A program made the position numbers and the translations under genes. A stretch of 31,941 nt of DNA, taken from GW2011-AR15 sp964428335. GTDB lineage: Archaea; Nanobdellota; Nanobdellia; Woesearchaeales; GW2011-AR15. Positions 29,702-31,941 of this stretch are shown piece after piece. Where the stretch lies: NCBI GenBank assembly GCA_964428335.1, contig CAYRXW010000014.1, forward strand, positions 1 to 31,941, written 5' to 3'. The notes below the pieces were generated by a model. The model ran no database searches. It had not been told where the DNA came from and saw only the letters and a program-made list of their open reading frames with translations. The number at the start of each line of letters is the position of its first letter. Position 1 is the first letter of the stretch.

Positions 29702-29956
29702 ATGAAAATCACAACAAGAGGAAGGACATTCACCGGCAAAGTTGTAAGCGCCAAAGCTCAAAAGACAGTGACTGTTGAATGGGATAGAAGAGTACTTATT
29801 CCAAAGTTTGAAAGGTACCAAATCAGAAAAAGCAGAGTAAAGGCACATAATCCACCAGAAATTGGTGCAAAGGAAGGAGATATTGTCATAATCAAAGAAT
29901 GCAGGCCAATAAGCAAAACAAAAAAGTTTTTGGTAATTGAGGTAGTTAAACAATGA
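29702..29956 (+). CDS. rps17: Ribosomal protein uS17
   Basis: 84 residues from ATG 29702. A GTG at 29693, overlapping rpp29, would add three residues. RTFTGKVVSAKAQKTVTVEW and the RRVLIPKFERYQIRKSRVKA segment define uS17. The N-terminal extension of many archaeal homologues is missing. ATGA overlap with uL14. Confidence 0.95.
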   Translation: MKITTRGRTFTGKVVSAKAQKTVTVEWDRRVLIPKFERYQIRKSRVKAHNPPEIGAKEGDIVIIKECRPISKTKKFLVIEVVKQ

Positions 29957-30354
29957 AAGCAATGAAAGCCAGGATCACAAGAGGTCTTCCTGTAGGTGCT
30001 AACATAGTAACCTGCGATAATTCCGGGGCTAAGGTCATTGAAATAATTTCAGTTTTGAACTACAAAGGAAGAAAGGGAAGAAAGCCATCAGCATGTGTTG
30101 GAGATTTGGTAAGAGCAGCAGTTAAAAAAGGAAAGCCAGACATGATGAAACAGATGGTTTATGCAATAATTGTAAGGCAAAGGCAGGAATACAGAAGGCC
30201 AAATGGCTTAAGAGTTAAATTTGAAGACAGCGCAGCTGTAGTATTAAAAGACGACAAAGGTAACCCAAAAGGAACAATCTTTAAAGGGCCTGTTGCAAAG
30301 GAAGCCACAGAAAGATGGCCAGCAGTAGCAAAAGTCGCAAGCACAATAGTGTGA
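29953..30354 (+). CDS. rpl14: Ribosomal protein uL14
   Basis: 133 residues. ITRGLPVGANIVTCDNSGAK, VGDLVRAAVKKGKPDM, VRQRQEYRRPNGLRVKFEDS and the C-terminal WPAVAKVASTIV are typical of archaeal uL14, which sits at the subunit interface. ATGA overlap with uS17. Confidence 0.97.
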   Translation: MKAMKARITRGLPVGANIVTCDNSGAKVIEIISVLNYKGRKGRKPSACVGDLVRAAVKKGKPDMMKQMVYAIIVRQRQEYRRPNGLRVKFEDSAAVVLKDDKGNPKGTIFKGPVAKEATERWPAVAKVASTIV

Positions 30355-30359
30355 ATAAA

Positions 30360-30713
30360 ATGCAAAGCAAAAAACCGAGCAAACAAAGAAACCAGAAAGC
30401 AAATGCACCTCTACATTTAAGGGGCAAGATGCTAAGGACAAATGTTTCAGAAGAGATAGAGAAAAAGTACCAGAAAACAGCTGTAAGAGTGATAAAAGGA
30501 GACAAAATAAAGATTGTCAAAGGGCAGCATGAAGGAAAAACAGGAAAAGTCGAAAAGGTATTCACGAAAAAAATGAAGCTGCAGATTTCAGAACTAACAA
30601 TTTCAAAAAGGGATGGTACAAAAGTACCTTATTTAATAAATCCAAACAATGTTATCATAACAGAACTAAACCTTGAAGATAAAAAAAGGCAGGAGATATT
30701 GAAGAGAAAATGA
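30360..30713 (+). CDS. rpl24: Ribosomal protein uL24
   Basis: 117 residues from ATG 30360; the longer frame (30315) would extend back into uL14. The KOW motif region VIKGDKIKIVKGQHEGKTGK is clear, with the archaeal N-terminus (KPSKQRNQKANAPLHLRGK). An early-assembly protein. ATGA overlap with eS4. Confidence 0.95.
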   Translation: MQSKKPSKQRNQKANAPLHLRGKMLRTNVSEEIEKKYQKTAVRVIKGDKIKIVKGQHEGKTGKVEKVFTKKMKLQISELTISKRDGTKVPYLINPNNVIITELNLEDKKRQEILKRK

Positions 30714-31387
30714 GTAAAAAACATATTAAAACCTTGACAGCCCCTGTAACATGGCCAATAAAAAGAAAGAGCAGTAAGTTCATCGTCAGGCCAAAGCCAG
30801 GAAAGTCATTCAAAATGAGCATGCCTCTTGCTTTGATAATCAGGGATATTTTGAAAAATTGCAAGACCATGAAGGAAGTAAAAGGTATTTTGAGAGACAA
30901 TGAGGTTTTAATAGACAGGGTAAGAAGAAAAGAAGAAAAAGCTCTTTTAGGCTATATGGATACACTTTCAATACCAGCTGTTGGAGAGCATTATAGAATG
31001 ATGCTTTCACCTTTAGAAAAACTAGAACTGAAAAAAATAAGCGAAGAAGAGTCAAAAATCAAGGTTTCAAAAATAATAGGAAAAACAGTTTTGAAAGATA
31101 AAAAAATACAGCTGAACCTTTTTGATGGCACAAACCTGCTTGTTAAAGAAGACAAGTATAACATAGGGGATTCAGTCTTGTTAAGCCTGCCAGACAAAAA
31201 AATCAAAAAGACATTTACTTTGGAAACAGGCTGTCATGTTTACCTGACAAGAGGGGGACATGTAGGAGAATCTGGTGTTGTAGAAAAAATCGAAGGGAAA
31301 AAAGTTTTCGTGAAATCAAAAGAAGGTGTTTTTGAGACACCAAAAGAAGCAGTATATATCGTAGGAAAAGAAAAATCAGAGATCTAA
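30710..31387 (+). CDS. rps4e: Ribosomal protein eS4
   Basis: 225 residues, archaeal/eukaryotic-specific. KHIKTLTAPVTWPIKRKSSK at the start, an S4-like RNA-binding region (about 35-85, ALIIRDILKNCKTMKEVKGI), and a C-terminal KOW-like part (TRGGHVGESGVVEKIEGKKV). Its presence supports the archaeal assignment. Confidence 0.96.
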   Translation: MSKKHIKTLTAPVTWPIKRKSSKFIVRPKPGKSFKMSMPLALIIRDILKNCKTMKEVKGILRDNEVLIDRVRRKEEKALLGYMDTLSIPAVGEHYRMMLSPLEKLELKKISEEESKIKVSKIIGKTVLKDKKIQLNLFDGTNLLVKEDKYNIGDSVLLSLPDKKIKKTFTLETGCHVYLTRGGHVGESGVVEKIEGKKVFVKSKEGVFETPKEAVYIVGKEKSEI

Positions 31388-31388
31388 A

Positions 31389-31898
31389 ATGAGCGTAATG
31401 AAACAGATTAGGATTGAGAAGCTTACTATTAATGTAGGAGCAGGAACAGATCAGGAACTTTTGAAAAAGGGAATGAAGCTTATTAAGAACCTTACAGGAA
31501 CTGAGCCAGTAAAAACTATCACACAAAAAAGAATCCCAAGCTGGGGAGTAAGGCCAGGCCTTCCAATTGGATGCAAATTAACATTAAGGAACAAGGAACA
31601 GGTTGAAAAGCTAATTGCAAGACTACTGAAAGCAAAAGAAAACAAGCTTGGACAAAACAACTTCGACTCGTACGGCAATGTCTCTTTTGGAATACATGAG
31701 TATATTGATGTGCCAGAACTAAATTACGATTCAAGCATTGGTATCATTGGGTTTCAGGTAACAATCACATTAACAAGACCAGGTTACAGGGTCAAATCAA
31801 GAAAAAAAACACAAAGAAAAATCGGAAAAACACATTTAATCAAGAAAGAAGAATCAATAGATTTTTTCAAGGATAAATTCAAGATAATGGTGGAATAA
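31389..31898 (+). CDS. rpl5: Ribosomal protein uL5
   Basis: 169 residues. RIEKLTINVGAGTDQELLKK at the start, GTEPVKTITQKRIPSWGVRP and NVSFGIHEYIDVPELNYDSS are diagnostic; it binds 5S rRNA. Starts one base after eS4. Confidence 0.97.
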   Translation: MSVMKQIRIEKLTINVGAGTDQELLKKGMKLIKNLTGTEPVKTITQKRIPSWGVRPGLPIGCKLTLRNKEQVEKLIARLLKAKENKLGQNNFDSYGNVSFGIHEYIDVPELNYDSSIGIIGFQVTITLTRPGYRVKSRKKTQRKIGKTHLIKKEESIDFFKDKFKIMVE

Positions 31899-31900
31899 AA

Positions 31901-31941
31901 ATGACAACTTCAGATCCTATCAAAATGTTAAAACAGCTTAA
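31901..31941 (+). CDS. Start of next ribosomal protein gene, probably uS14
   Basis: Only 13 codons are present: MTTSDPIKMLKQL. Position directly after uL5 predicts uS14 in archaea, and MTTSD..K.LKQL resembles the N-terminus of the longer DPANN-type uS14. uS8 normally follows uS14, and its N-terminus (DPLANAL-like) is a weaker alternative match. The zinc-finger cysteines would lie beyond the window. Confidence 0.5.
   Translation, partial: MTTSDPIKMLKQL

Noticed and set aside
1..31941. tRNA, rRNA, CRISPR arrays, insertion sequences, prophage or integrase genes
   Set aside because: Gaps between genes are at most about 215 bases. None shows a cloverleaf, repeat-spacer pattern, terminal inverted repeats or transposase.
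31901..31941. uS8 as the partial last gene
   Set aside because: SDPIKML slightly recalls the uS8 start, but gene order and the MTTSD..K.LKQL pattern favour uS14. Left as uncertain.

Overview
The window is an AT-rich, gene-dense stretch of an archaeal chromosome. The evidence is an archaeal TBP, an MCM helicase, an archaeal primase, the RNase P proteins Rpp30 and Rpp29, aIF1, eS4, and the archaeal gene order uL3-uL4-uL23-uL2-uS19-uL22-uS3-uL29-aIF1-Rpp29-uS17-uL14-uL24-eS4-uL5. TATA boxes lie about 25-30 bases before many start codons (largely leaderless transcription), with GGTG-type Shine-Dalgarno (SD) sites inside operons. The primase with PriS- and PriL-like parts in one chain, the compact proteins, the DsbA protein with a two-helix membrane anchor and the lamin-tail surface protein suggest a DPANN lineage (Woesearchaeota/Pacearchaeota-like). 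That placement is inference. I see no tRNA, rRNA, CRISPR array, insertion sequence or prophage. This looks like core chromosome rather than an island.

Layout. (1) 1-3566, minus: an operon of a ubiquitin-like sulfur carrier, a TtuA/NcsA tRNA thiolase, Rpp30, a winged-helix/coiled-coil protein and a type II/IV secretion ATPase cut by the window edge. An E1-like enzyme (3635-4459, plus) is divergent across a shared 68-base promoter. (2) 4434-5330, minus: membrane-anchored DsbA-like protein. (3) 5373-10452, minus: a SUF operon (HTH/Cys4 regulator, SufC, SufB, SufD, SufS, SufU) with a palindromic putative operator, divergent from a CBS-domain gene. (4) 10993-13898, minus: a large surface protein, then an NrdR plus HD-phosphohydrolase pair. 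(5) 13969-16847, minus: an envelope-type operon (GT2, DUF2304, GT9, MEMO). (6) 16906-17910, minus: three small unrecognised genes that share one domain of about 65 residues and align to each other without gaps. (7) 18018-23656, plus: replication and transcription genes (primase, NAD(P)H-hydrate dehydratase, TBP, MCM, OB-fold protein). (8) 23674-24525, minus: SpoIIM-family membrane protein. (9) 24742-31941, plus: ribosomal protein operon running off the right end.

Themes. Sulfur handling dominates the first 10 kb: SufS could supply sulfur both to Fe-S assembly and to the carrier/TtuA tRNA modification pathway, and TtuA itself carries the cysteines of an Fe-S enzyme. The two RNase P proteins sit in separate operons. 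The most novel-looking items are the three-gene same-domain cluster, the secretion ATPase gene that lacks any ATG/GTG/TTG start and appears to start at AUA behind a good SD, and the putative SUF regulator with its operator.
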